64,000 bases of DNA from positions 1 to 64,000 of the forward strand of contig DBBP01000016.1 in NCBI GenBank assembly GCA_002292285.1. The letters are read 5' to 3'. The stretch's first letter is position 1. The number at the start of each line of letters is the position of its first letter. Made by a program: the position numbers and the translations under genes. Under the pieces are notes generated by a model, which saw only the letters and a list, made by a program, of their open reading frames with translations, did not search any database and had not been told where the DNA came from. The DNA is from Proteobacteria bacterium UBA981. GTDB taxonomy: Bacteria; Pseudomonadota; Gammaproteobacteria; Ga0077536. Below, in pieces: positions 35,391 to 43,184 of this stretch.

Positions 35391-35732
35391 GTGCGGGGAA
35401 GCGCGAAAGTGGGGTGCTTTGTTATTGATTTTCGGGACAATTCCGGTTACCCACAGATCCTGTGGATATCTCTGTTGATAGAGTGCTCCGAGGTTGGAAT
35501 TTTTGCTCCCCAGAAGGTTTTTTCGTTAGTTTGCTTAAAAATTGACCATTCTGATTAAGTGCCTATAAATCAATTAGTTGGCGCATGAGCAGCGATGTCT
35601 AAAAGGAAAACGTCGGATATCCCGTGGCACGTTTAACAATTCCGTAACAATGTGCATAAAGCTCACCGTGAGGGCTTGAAATCGAATCAATATCGTGGAT
35701 CAAACCGACCAATTCCGGCACCTGGTGGGGGT
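35391..35732. other. Intergenic region with DnaA-box-like inverted pair
   Basis: About 340 bp. At 35447–35455 TTACCCACA and at 35461–35469 TGTGGATAT are each one mismatch from the DnaA box, in inverted orientation. TATAAATCAATTAGTT (35564–35579) recurs exactly at 38008–38023, beside the ssrA-like attachment site. It otherwise contains the promoter of the small secreted pair. Confidence 0.45.
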
Positions 35733-37154
35733 CTAGATGCTGAAACCGCCTAGTTTCGTATCTAGGTACTCATCAATACCTTCGCGTCCACCTTCGCGGC
35801 CCATTCCGCTGTCTTTAATCCCGCCGAAGGGTGCAGCGGCCGCGGTCGGATTGATGTCATTAATGCCAACAATTCCGAACCGCAAGGCTTCAAAGTAGCG
35901 CATCGCGGTAGAAAGGCTGTTGGTATAGACGTAGGCGGCCAATCCATAGGCGGTGTCGTTCGCCATGGCGATTACATCATCATCGTCATCGTAGGCAATC
36001 ACAGCTGCGACCGGGCCGAACGTTTCCTCGGTGTAAATCAACATGTCAGGGTTTACGTTAGCCAGAATCGTCGGCTCGTAGAATGAACCGTTCACAAGTT
36101 CCGCGTTCGAACTACGTTCGCCCCCGCATAACAACTCCGCCCCATGGTCTACGGCATCCCGAACCTGATTAGCGACTTTATCGACCGCGGCGTTGTTGAT
36201 TAGCGGACCGACACCCGTTTTCTCGTCCAAACCGTTCCCGACCGTCAAGCGAGAGACTCGGTTTGTTAATTCAGTGAGAAAGGGTTGTAACGCGCTGCGA
36301 TGAACGTACATGCGATTCGGGCTGATGCAAGCTTGACCGGTATTCAGGAACTTGACCGCTGCCGCCCCTTTGGCAGCGTAGATGGGGTCGGCATCCTTGC
36401 ACACGATAAACGGCGCATGGCCGCCGAGTTCAAGGGATATGCGCTTCATGTGTTCGCCGGCCCCGCGTGCCAACATTTTTCCAACTGCCGTGGAGCCCGT
36501 GAAGGTTATTTTGCGCACCCGCTTGTCTTCGAGATACATTTTGCCGACAGGCGCCGGATCGCTCGCGGTGACGAGATTGATGACACCATCGGGCACGCCC
36601 GCTTCCTGCAAGATCCTGAACGTTGCGATCGCGATCAATGGCGTTGCCTCGGCCGGTTTGAGAACGATCGTGCAGCCTGCGGCGAGCGCCGGGCCCAGCT
36701 TGCGAGTGAGCATCGAAATAGGATAGTTCCACGGCGTGATAGCGCCAACCACGCCAACGGGCTGACGCAGCACCATAAATCGCTGATCGACACGCGGAGA
36801 CGGCAAGATGTCGCCATACACGCGCTTGGCCTGCTCTGCGAACCAGAGCAAAAAGTCTGCCGCATACTGCGTTTCGACTCGCGCAGCACGCAATGGTTTG
36901 CCTTGTTCCTGGGTGAGTAATTGTGCAAGTTCTTCCTTGCGTTCAACCATGAGGCGATACGCTTGATGAAGTATCTCTGCTCGTTTGAAGGCCGTCTGTC
37001 CTGACCAGCTCGGGAAAGCGGAACTCGCGGCACTGATCGCTGCTGCTGTCTCAGCCGCACCGCCATCAAAGGCGTCGCCTACGCGGTCGCCGGTGGCCGG
37101 ATTGAAAACCGCGAATTTGGGACCGTCGTCATGCCAGTGGCCGCCGATCAACAT
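35733..37154 (-). CDS. gabD: NAD(P)-dependent aldehyde dehydrogenase, succinate-semialdehyde type
   Basis: 473 aa from ATG 37154, chosen because CGAGGAG lies 8 bp before it; the frame also extends to a TTG at 37196. The chain starts MLIGGHWHDDGPKFAVFNPA. Catalytic Glu is in SLELGGHAPF (residue 242) and the nucleophile Cys276 in NTGQACISPNRMYV. ITPWNYPISM and GSTAVGKML mark the cofactor site. The sequence type is closest to succinate-semialdehyde dehydrogenase (GABA degradation), but related aldehydes cannot be excluded. Divergent from the RidA gene. Confidence 0.85.
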   Translation of the reverse strand: MLIGGHWHDDGPKFAVFNPATGDRVGDAFDGGAAETAAAISAASSAFPSWSGQTAFKRAEILHQAYRLMVERKEELAQLLTQEQGKPLRAARVETQYAADFLLWFAEQAKRVYGDILPSPRVDQRFMVLRQPVGVVGAITPWNYPISMLTRKLGPALAAGCTIVLKPAEATPLIAIATFRILQEAGVPDGVINLVTASDPAPVGKMYLEDKRVRKITFTGSTAVGKMLARGAGEHMKRISLELGGHAPFIVCKDADPIYAAKGAAAVKFLNTGQACISPNRMYVHRSALQPFLTELTNRVSRLTVGNGLDEKTGVGPLINNAAVDKVANQVRDAVDHGAELLCGGERSSNAELVNGSFYEPTILANVNPDMLIYTEETFGPVAAVIAYDDDDDVIAMANDTAYGLAAYVYTNSLSTAMRYFEALRFGIVGINDINPTAAAAPFGGIKDSGMGREGGREGIDEYLDTKLGGFSI

Positions 37155-37399
37155 CGGTATTGCTCCTCGAGTGGATGAATTGAGTGTCTGTTCCAACGCA
37201 TTATCTGAACATTCTGCCGGGCTTCACAATCTGGTTAATCGCGGCGCTAGTGATTTACGACGCCGAGCCAGTGACTGACGCACAACGACTGTCCTGCCAC
37301 ACGGGACCAGCGCCGTCCTTAAGCCGGTTTGATATTGACTGTCTCGTCGCGCATTCTGTGTCCATGTTCGAATAAAGCGCTGTTGATGGGAGATACGCC

Positions 37400-37801
37400 G
37401 TGAGTAAACTTCGCCACATACGACCGGAAGGCATGGCAAATGCCCCGAGCTACACCCATGTGGTCGGAGCGAGCGGGGCTGAGACGCTGTACATCTCGGG
37501 TCAGGTCGCTATTGATGCGGATGGCAACACGGTTGGGAGCGGCGATTTGGCTGCGCAGACCCGCCAGGTCATGGAAAATTTACAAACGGCATTACGCGCT
37601 GCCGGGGCGACGTTCGCGGACGTCGTGAAGATCACGACCTTTGTTGTCGACTATGAGCCCGCGCAAAGGGCAGCTATCGCGGCAGTCCGGGCAAACTACC
37701 TGCCACAAGAAAATCCTCCTGCAAGTACTCTGGTCGGTGTTCAATCGCTTGCTGCAGACGATTGGCTAATTGAAATCGAGGCCATTGCAGTTCTCGGCTA
37801 A
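37400..37801 (+). CDS. RidA/YjgF family enamine/imine deaminase
   Basis: 133 aa with a GTG start. The family hydrolyses reactive enamine/imine intermediates from PLP enzymes. It has the core ETLYISGQVAID, LQTALRAAGATFADVVKITT and NPPASTLVGVQSLA; the usual catalytic Arg of the 'RsxxxV' motif is replaced by Thr in ASTLVGV, so it may belong to a non-deaminase subgroup. Adjacent to a dehydrogenase of amine/aldehyde catabolism. Confidence 0.85.
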   Translation: MSKLRHIRPEGMANAPSYTHVVGASGAETLYISGQVAIDADGNTVGSGDLAAQTRQVMENLQTALRAAGATFADVVKITTFVVDYEPAQRAAIAAVRANYLPQENPPASTLVGVQSLAADDWLIEIEAIAVLG

Positions 37802-37948
37802 GTTCGTTTAGGCAAGTTACGATGGTTATCGGCCCTACCCAGAGCGCAATCCCTCGCAGGCGCTTTGACTCAAAAGCCGGGCAGACTCTTATCACCGACG
37901 TGACTATAAACCGGGCACGTGCTTTTCCGATCCGCCGCCTCCACAAAA

Positions 37949-37975
37949 AAAAAGCCACCCGAAGGGTGGCCATTT
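37949..37975 (-). terminator. Rho-independent terminator, ssrA-type
   Basis: On the minus strand GCCACCC–TTC–GGGTGGC is followed by nine T residues (plus strand 37940s: A9 then GCCACCCGAAGGGTGGC). Upstream of it on the same strand is GCCGCCTCCACCA, identical to the usual tmRNA 3' end. It therefore looks like the original terminator of an ssrA gene whose body is not here. It can also act on the plus strand for the RidA gene, though the T-run there is interrupted (ATTTATTT). Confidence 0.7.
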
Positions 37976-37993
37976 ATTTGGTGGAGGCGGCGA
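37976..37993 (-). other. ssrA 3'-end fragment, probable island attachment site (att core)
   Basis: The minus strand reads CGCCGCCTCCACCA, the conserved acceptor-stem end of tmRNA including CCA. No T-arm or tRNA-like body precedes it. An inverted copy CGCCGCCTCCAC lies just beyond the terminator (about 37931–37943). Next to it are an AT-rich arm and two copies of AAATACCCCC (38040–38062). This is the structure left when an integrative element enters the 3' end of ssrA. No integrase gene is present. Confidence 0.6.
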
Positions 37994-38198
37994 CAATCAC
38001 ATTGTTTTATAAATCAATTAGTTAGATTTAATTTAGGCAGAAATACCCCCATAAATACCCCCAATAAAACGCGTTAGGGATTGATAGGGTTTCTACGATT
38101 GTATCTGCGGGGAGAATCGAAATTTGGCCTGGCTTGTCGGCTTAATAAATGATACATATCCTAGGTATTTAGGATCTATGTATTGAGTATTTGTATCA
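37994..38198. other. AT-rich arm region with direct repeats beside att core
   Basis: It contains TATAAATCAATTAGTT (38008–38023; also at 35564–35579) and AAATACCCCCATAAATACCCCC near 38040–38062, resembling integrase arm-binding sites. The AbiE promoter must also lie here; base composition is clearly more AT-rich than neighbours. Confidence 0.5.
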
Positions 38199-38816
38199 AT
38201 GAAGAAACGGCGCTCGCAGCGTGACCTCGCTCAGGCCCTTCTAAGGGAACAGGGGATTATGCGCCTGGCCGAGTTGCGCGAGGCTGGCGTGACCGCGGCC
38301 ACGATGAGTCGCATGGAGCGGGCCAGCGAAGTCACCCGCCTGTCGCGCGGCGTCTATCAGCTGCCAGACGCTGACCTGGACCCGAACCACAGTCTGGCGG
38401 AGGCCTCGAAGCGGGTACCCAAGGGCATCGTGTGCCTCGTCTCCGCCCTGGCGTTCCACGGAATGACGGATCAATTGCCCCCGAGAGTCTGGATGGCGAT
38501 CGGGTCGAAGGAGTGGGCACCGCAGCTCGAAGGCACGCCCATTCGCGTCGTCCGCTTCACCGACCGTCTGCGGAGCGAGGACGTAGAGACGCACATCATA
38601 GAAGGAGTTGTCGTCAAAGTTTTTGGAGCCGCCAGGACCGTGGCCGACTGCTTCCGGCATCGTCGTACGGTGGGGCTATCCATCGCAATCGAAGGGCTTC
38701 AGGAATCACTGAGGCAACGCAAAGCGACTCCCGCGGAAATTGCTCGTCAAGCCGAGAAGGGTAGGGTGTCGACAGTCGTGCGGCCGTATCTCGAGGCACT
38801 GACCGCCAATGCCTAA
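38199..38816 (+). CDS. abiEi: Type IV toxin–antitoxin AbiEi-family antitoxin
   Basis: 205 aa. The N-terminal winged helix (LAQALLREQGIMRLAELREA … MSRMERASEVTRLSRGVYQL) is the AbiEi_4-type domain that binds DNA and autoregulates. The C-terminal domain counteracts the toxin. The last bases overlap the start of the toxin gene by 8 bp, as usual for this pair. AbiE systems give phage abortive infection and stabilise mobile DNA, which fits the adjacent attachment site. Confidence 0.9.
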   Translation: MKKRRSQRDLAQALLREQGIMRLAELREAGVTAATMSRMERASEVTRLSRGVYQLPDADLDPNHSLAEASKRVPKGIVCLVSALAFHGMTDQLPPRVWMAIGSKEWAPQLEGTPIRVVRFTDRLRSEDVETHIIEGVVVKVFGAARTVADCFRHRRTVGLSIAIEGLQESLRQRKATPAEIARQAEKGRVSTVVRPYLEALTANA

Positions 38817-39684
38817 GGAGATCAGGAACGTCGGCGCCTCCGTCCGGGCCCGACTGCAGAATCTCTCCCGAGAAACAGGGCAGAGCTTCGAACTGATACT
38901 TACCCGCTACGCGCTCGAACGCCTGCTTTACCGCCTCAGCACGTCTATCCATGCTGACCGATTCGTGCTCAAAGGCGCAATGCTGTTAACGAGCTGGTTC
39001 ACGGATCCGCACCGGGCCACTCGAGATCTAGACCTGTTGGGATTCGGCGATCAAAACCCGGACGCGATAGCCGCAGCGTTCCAGGAAATCCTCGCAACAA
39101 ACGCAGAGGATGGCGTCGACTTCGATTTGGACGCTGTTCGTGTCGATCAGATCCGAGAGGAACTCGAGTATGGCGGACTACGGCTGCGAACGACAGCATC
39201 GATCAGTGGTGCCCGTATCGCCGTGACGGTCGACGTCGCATTCGGAGATGCGTTGGAACCGGGGGCCCAGGTAATCGACTATCCTAGCATGCTGGACTTT
39301 CCTGCGCCTCGCCTACGCGCCTATGCACGGGAAACGGTGATCGCCGAGAAATTCCAGGCAATGGTGGCGCTGGGACGCGCGAACAGCCGAATGAAAGATT
39401 TCTATGACATTTGGCTCCTTAGCCGATCGTTTACTTTCGACGACGACCGGATGGCTCGTGCAATCGCCGCGACCTTTGCACGGCGCGAAACCGAGATCCC
39501 TACCTTACTGCCGGATGCTCTGACGCTAGCCTTCGCCGAAGATGAGCAGAAGCAGCGTCAGTGGAATGTCTTTGTGGAAAACGTCACACTCCGTCCGGGT
39601 AGTCTGGCTGATGTCAGCTCGAGTGTTGCTGGATTCATCATGCCTCATGCAATCGCCGCAGCGAAGATCGGCAAAGACCACTGA
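38809..39684 (+). CDS. abiEii: Nucleotidyltransferase toxin, AbiEii/AbiGii family
   Basis: 291 aa. The nucleotidyltransferase core has FVLKGAMLL, then RATRDLDLLGFG with the conserved D-x-D pair (motif I/II: TRDLDL), and later VTVDVAFGDAL and RMKDFYDIWLL (the KD..D motif). AbiEii transfers nucleotides (GTP/CTP) to tRNA or other targets and is bacteriostatic. The gene overlaps its antitoxin by 8 bp and is apparently intact. Confidence 0.92.
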   Translation: MPKEIRNVGASVRARLQNLSRETGQSFELILTRYALERLLYRLSTSIHADRFVLKGAMLLTSWFTDPHRATRDLDLLGFGDQNPDAIAAAFQEILATNAEDGVDFDLDAVRVDQIREELEYGGLRLRTTASISGARIAVTVDVAFGDALEPGAQVIDYPSMLDFPAPRLRAYARETVIAEKFQAMVALGRANSRMKDFYDIWLLSRSFTFDDDRMARAIAATFARRETEIPTLLPDALTLAFAEDEQKQRQWNVFVENVTLRPGSLADVSSSVAGFIMPHAIAAAKIGKDH

Positions 39685-39828
39685 TCGAGCGCAAAGCGTT
39701 TCGCTTACAAGGGATCTTGAGAAGCGCAGAAAACCAAAAGGTATGCGGAGGAGGGGCAAGTTCGAGCTTCACGCTACTTCTGCAACCTGTTAAAAGCTGG
39801 CGCCTGCCTGTGGTCCGTGAAAACGGGT
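39685..39828. other. Short gap after abiEii
   Basis: No gene seen. It leads into the transposase scar. Confidence 0.4.
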
Positions 39829-40020
39829 TCAAGCTGGTTGCAGAAAGTATTCGTGATGCAATCCGCCGAGCAAAGGAAAAGCAACGACGTTGCCGCGTTC
39901 GGGCTTTTCGATCGTTCGAGGCGTCGGTGGGTCTTTGCTAAGGGAAAGATGTGTACGGCACTCGTGGTAGTAGCTCAGATATTCTTTGAGTAACCGACGC
40001 AAATGTGGGGTTTTCGCAAA
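39829..40020 (-). pseudogene. C-terminal fragment of an integrase-core (rve) transposase
   Basis: On the minus strand an open frame without start reads TPHLRRLLKEYLSYYHECRT, HLSLSKDPPTPRTIEKPERG, NVVAFPLLGGLHHEYFLQPA, then stop (TGA 39829–39831). This is the characteristic tail of DDE integrase-core transposases. Upstream sequence (to ~40120) does not continue the domain in any frame. It is a scar, not an active element, and marks recombination at the edge of the AbiE region. Confidence 0.65.
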
Positions 40021-40302
40021 GCGACAGTCTCGCGCATCGCGTTGTCATGCTTCAATTCGAGATAAGCCGTATCGAAATCGATTTGCGGTTCAGTGATCCC
40101 TTTCTTTTATTGGAGCGTATTGTCTTCAGCGCAATCAGAAAGCCCGAGCCGTACATACCGCGAAACAATCGACGGAGTTGAACTACAACAACATGAGAAT
40201 CCAGGTCTCGAAATTAGTTCGCGTAATCATGGCTACACCTGCTTTAATCGTTAGTGCCGCTTCAAAGATTCTTCCTGCACGCGAGTATGGCGAACTTCAC
40301 AC
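40021..40302. other. Intergenic sequence without recognisable gene
   Basis: About 280 bp between the transposase scar and the GNAT gene; nothing assigned. Confidence 0.4.
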
Positions 40303-40821
40303 ATGAAGCCCCGTTCGTTAGATTTCTCGACCCAGGATTCGCTCAACTCAACCGTGGAGATCCGGTTAGCAAGCAGTGACGACCTGTCCGAGACAAACCT
40401 GATAATCGACCGGGCAACGGCACGATGGGGTTTGTCGGAACGGGTGCAACGGTTGAGCCGATCCGCGCTGCATTACACGACAACTGATCTACAAAGCATG
40501 CAAGTAATTGTCGCCAGTGGCGTGGAATCAGAGTCAATTGCTGTCGCCGCCTGGGAACCCGCCGATGCGAAGGACACGCCGAACGGCATGCACGCGACGA
40601 TACTACACGGCATTTACGTCGATGCATCCGTTCAGAGGACAGGAATTGGTCGTCAACTTGTAGAAGTTGTGTGCTCTTGCGCCACGCGACAGGGTTACGC
40701 TGCCATTGCAGTACGCGCCTGGCGGGAATCTGAGGCGTTTTTTCTGCGTCTGGGGTTCAAACGATTCGGTCAAAATGAACCTATTGACGTCTTCCCGAAC
40801 CGTTTGTGGCGACGGCTGTGA
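40303..40821 (+). CDS. GNAT-family N-acetyltransferase
   Basis: 172 aa. The acetyl-CoA-binding motif A is ILHGIYVDASVQRTGIGRQL (Q-x-x-G-I-G). The substrate is unknown. It shares collinear motifs with the minus-strand GNAT at 61063–61542: a W…ERV.RLS block, Y..TDL, LHG.YV and Q..G.G. The two are likely paralogues. Confidence 0.8.
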   Translation: MKPRSLDFSTQDSLNSTVEIRLASSDDLSETNLIIDRATARWGLSERVQRLSRSALHYTTTDLQSMQVIVASGVESESIAVAAWEPADAKDTPNGMHATILHGIYVDASVQRTGIGRQLVEVVCSCATRQGYAAIAVRAWRESEAFFLRLGFKRFGQNEPIDVFPNRLWRRL

Positions 40822-40855
40822 ATACACATCGGCAACGCGAACCGTTAACCGATAA

Positions 40856-41326
40856 TTGTTCGTGATCAACAGTAAGCAATCGCGCAGCGCGAATTGGTTG
40901 GCTCTCTCGGGAGCGATCCCTTTTGTTGCTGGGGCCGCCGGTTTGTGGATGTTGCCGCGAACGTATGCCGCGGAGTTAATCTATCCTTTAGTAGCCTACG
41001 GCGCTGTCATTCTCGCGTTCATCGGCGCGGTGCATTGGGGACTGGCCATGACATTGGAAAACGCCGGAGACAGCGATCGCGCCGCGCGCCAATTCAGGCT
41101 TAGCGTGTCATCACCGCTCATCGCGTGGGTTGCCCTGATGCTTGAGCCGGAAATCGCGATGACCGTGCTGGCCTTTGCGATCGCTGGAGTCTATGCGATC
41201 GATTGCGACGCCGTTAAGCGTGGCATCGCGCCACTGTGGTACCAGCGATTGCGTCTGCCCATCAGCGTTTTGGTTATAGCGCTGTTGTTAGCGAGTGCCG
41301 TGGCCACTACGGTGCGTCTTGCGTGA
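40856..41326 (+). CDS. DUF3429-family membrane protein
   Basis: 156 aa with about four or five hydrophobic segments (WLALSGAIPFVAGAAGLW, LIYPLVAYGAVILAFIGAVH, ISVLVIALLLASAVA). The IGAVHWGLAM stretch is the DUF3429 hallmark. Function unknown. The start is uncertain: TTG 40856 or GTG 40862, neither with a clear ribosome-binding site. Confidence 0.75.
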   Translation: MFVINSKQSRSANWLALSGAIPFVAGAAGLWMLPRTYAAELIYPLVAYGAVILAFIGAVHWGLAMTLENAGDSDRAARQFRLSVSSPLIAWVALMLEPEIAMTVLAFAIAGVYAIDCDAVKRGIAPLWYQRLRLPISVLVIALLLASAVATTVRLA

Positions 41327-41405
41327 CTCCGCAGGCGCAGACGTCGAAAGTTTATTTCCAGGTGCGTGACTTTCCAGATGATTTCAGAGTAACCGGTCAG
41401 GTCAC

Positions 41406-41933
41406 ATGACACAAAATAAAACAGCGCGGCGCTCCGCCAAGGTAATCGTTTGCGACCTGATGCAAACCGGATATTCCTACAAACTGGCAGAAAAAGTCGG
41501 CGCAAATTTCGACCCCCATTTCGAACCGCAACTCACACCTTCCGAAATGTTGAAGATGGGTGTGTTCGCCGGCAAATACATGACCGATTGCCGGGCTGAA
41601 TTTCCGGATGCATGGTTCAAGAACGCGAAATTTAGTGCGGGCGCTCGTGATCCCGGCATCAATTTTTTCGGGGTTGAAGCGTCAAAGCCCCTGTCGTACT
41701 GGCGCGAGAAAGGATGGATCCACGAGGACGACCCGCGCGGCTGGTTCCAGTGGTATTGCCGATATTATATGGGGCGCCGGCACGAAGACGACGCGAGGCA
41801 GATTCAGCGCTGGCGAAATATGCGTCGTCATGTCGCTCAACTCAAAAAAAACTGCATGCGAGGCGACCTGCTTTGCCGTCCCCGACAGCGCCAGGCGCTG
41901 CTCCACTGGGCTTATGATTCGCGCGCAATGTGA
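41406..41933 (+). CDS. Conserved hypothetical protein (MGRRHEDDARQ-motif)
   Basis: 175 aa soluble protein. Its middle and C-terminus carry strongly conserved-looking text: LTPSEMLKMGVFAGKYMTDC, DPRGWFQWYCRYYMGRR and RRHVAQLKKNC…CRPRQRQALLHWAYDSR. I recognise it as a widespread uncharacterised family but know no function. Many aromatic and basic residues suggest nucleic-acid binding, which is inference only. It precedes the lipocalin gene by 3 bp, so they are likely one operon. Confidence 0.7.
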   Translation: MTQNKTARRSAKVIVCDLMQTGYSYKLAEKVGANFDPHFEPQLTPSEMLKMGVFAGKYMTDCRAEFPDAWFKNAKFSAGARDPGINFFGVEASKPLSYWREKGWIHEDDPRGWFQWYCRYYMGRRHEDDARQIQRWRNMRRHVAQLKKNCMRGDLLCRPRQRQALLHWAYDSRAM

Positions 41934-41936
41934 AAA

Positions 41937-42506
41937 ATGAGAATTAAGTTTCATCTCGGCCGGCTGCATCGTCGGAACGCTTGCGCACTTGCTTTAACGC
42001 TCGTCTGCGCCGGTCTTTGCGGCTGCGTGGGGATCCCGGATAACGCGACAGCGGTGCGCAACTTCGAGTTAGAACGCTACCTGGGAACCTGGTACGAAAT
42101 CGCCCGGCTCGATCATCGTTTCGAGCGTGGACTGTCCCGCGTGCATGCCGAGTATGTCATGCGCGACGATGGTGGCGTTCGCGTTCTGAATAGTGGGTAC
42201 AACGAACAAGACGGCAAGTGGGAACACGCAGTGGGTAAGGCATACTTTGTCGACAAACCCGATATCGGCCGTCTGAAAGTTTCCTTTTTTGGCCCTTTTT
42301 ATGGCGCCTATAACGTCGTGGTATTGGACAAAAAACGCTACAGTTACTCAATGGTGATCAGTTCCAATACCTCCTATTTGTGGATCCTCGCGCGAGGGCC
42401 GACGCTGGACAGCGCGATTCTGGACGAGCTGCTCGCGACGGCCCGCGAACTGGGCTTTAACACCGACGAGCTGATATATCCCGAACACGAGTCCGTGACA
42501 AATTGA
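41937..42506 (+). CDS. blc: Bacterial lipocalin lipoprotein (Blc-like)
   Basis: 189 aa. A signal peptide ends in a lipobox (LVCAGLCGC), so it is probably an outer-membrane lipoprotein. The lipocalin signature is GTWYEIARLDHRFERG, and later FFGPFYGAYNVVVLD and LWILAR (third conserved region). Blc-type proteins bind lysophospholipids or fatty acids and respond to envelope stress. Membership of a ChrR-type stress block fits a role in handling damaged lipid. Confidence 0.9.
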   Translation: MRIKFHLGRLHRRNACALALTLVCAGLCGCVGIPDNATAVRNFELERYLGTWYEIARLDHRFERGLSRVHAEYVMRDDGGVRVLNSGYNEQDGKWEHAVGKAYFVDKPDIGRLKVSFFGPFYGAYNVVVLDKKRYSYSMVISSNTSYLWILARGPTLDSAILDELLATARELGFNTDELIYPEHESVTN

Positions 42507-42513
42507 CATTCGT

Positions 42514-43080
42514 ATGGAGCCCGACGTTCGTCGCTGTTGCTCGGTACTCAAGATCTGGGTCCTATCGATTCTGGCTTTGGCTGCCCACAGCATGAGTGCG
42601 GCAGCGGAACTCGATCTCGACGCCAAATCATGGCGCACGATCAACGACGGCGTTATGGGTGGGGTCTCTCACGGTGAAATGGTCGCTATAAATAACGGGC
42701 TGCGTTTCCGGGGACGGCTCTCTTTGGAGAACAACGGCGGGTTCGCGTCCGCGCGCACGGCCTATGTCGGCAAGCCCGTGAGCGCGGGTCGTGTTCGCTT
42801 ACGAGTAAGAGGGGACGGTCGCCGCTATCAGTTCCGCGTGCGGCTCGACCCACACGATGACGGCGTCTCCTGGCGCGCCAACTTTGACACAAGCGAATCC
42901 TGGCAGACGATAGACCTGCCATTCGGTAATTTCGAACCCGTTTATCGCGGCAGACCGGTTGCGAATGCCGGGTCATTTGAGCCAAAGAAAATACGTCAGC
43001 TCGGATTTATGCTTGCGGATCGAAAAGAAGGCGCCTTCCAGCTCGATATCACGAGCATCGAATTTCCAACCGGCGAATAA
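42514..43080 (+). CDS. CIA30-family protein with signal peptide
   Basis: 188 aa. An N-terminal hydrophobic stretch (VLSILALAAHSMSAAA) is probably a signal peptide. The CIA30 fold follows: WRTINDGVMGGVSHGEM, LENNGGFASARTAYVGKPV, WQTIDLPFGNFEPVYRGRPV and RQLGFMLADRKEGAFQLDI. It is homologous to complex I intermediate-associated protein 30, but in bacteria the role is unclear. Eight bp after the lipocalin. An eroded copy of its last ~35 codons lies at 48117–48170. Confidence 0.85.
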   Translation: MEPDVRRCCSVLKIWVLSILALAAHSMSAAAELDLDAKSWRTINDGVMGGVSHGEMVAINNGLRFRGRLSLENNGGFASARTAYVGKPVSAGRVRLRVRGDGRRYQFRVRLDPHDDGVSWRANFDTSESWQTIDLPFGNFEPVYRGRPVANAGSFEPKKIRQLGFMLADRKEGAFQLDITSIEFPTGE

Positions 43081-43149
43081 GTTCAGCAAAGTTTTTCGGC
43101 GCCCGGAGACAAATTGCGTTGCGGACACGGGTACGCCTCTTCAGGCGAG

Positions 43150-43178
43150 TGATCCGATTTCCTTTGCAAGACGTAAAA
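43150..43178 (+). promoter_or_regulatory. ECF (RpoE/ChrR-type) promoter candidate before DUF3833 gene
   Basis: TGATCC (43150–43155), 18 bp, TAAAA (43174–43178). This matches the TGATCC-N18-TAAGA type of promoter described for the Rhodobacter RpoE (ECF11) sigma. Transcription would start close to the ATG at 43185, implying a very short or absent leader. A degraded copy of the same segment occurs at 48249–48272. Confidence 0.5.
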
Positions 43179-43184
43179 AGCCAT

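Noticed and set aside
37931..37993. A tmRNA (ssrA) gene
   Set aside because: Only the last ~14 bases and the terminator are present; no T-arm, tag frame or 5' half precedes them.
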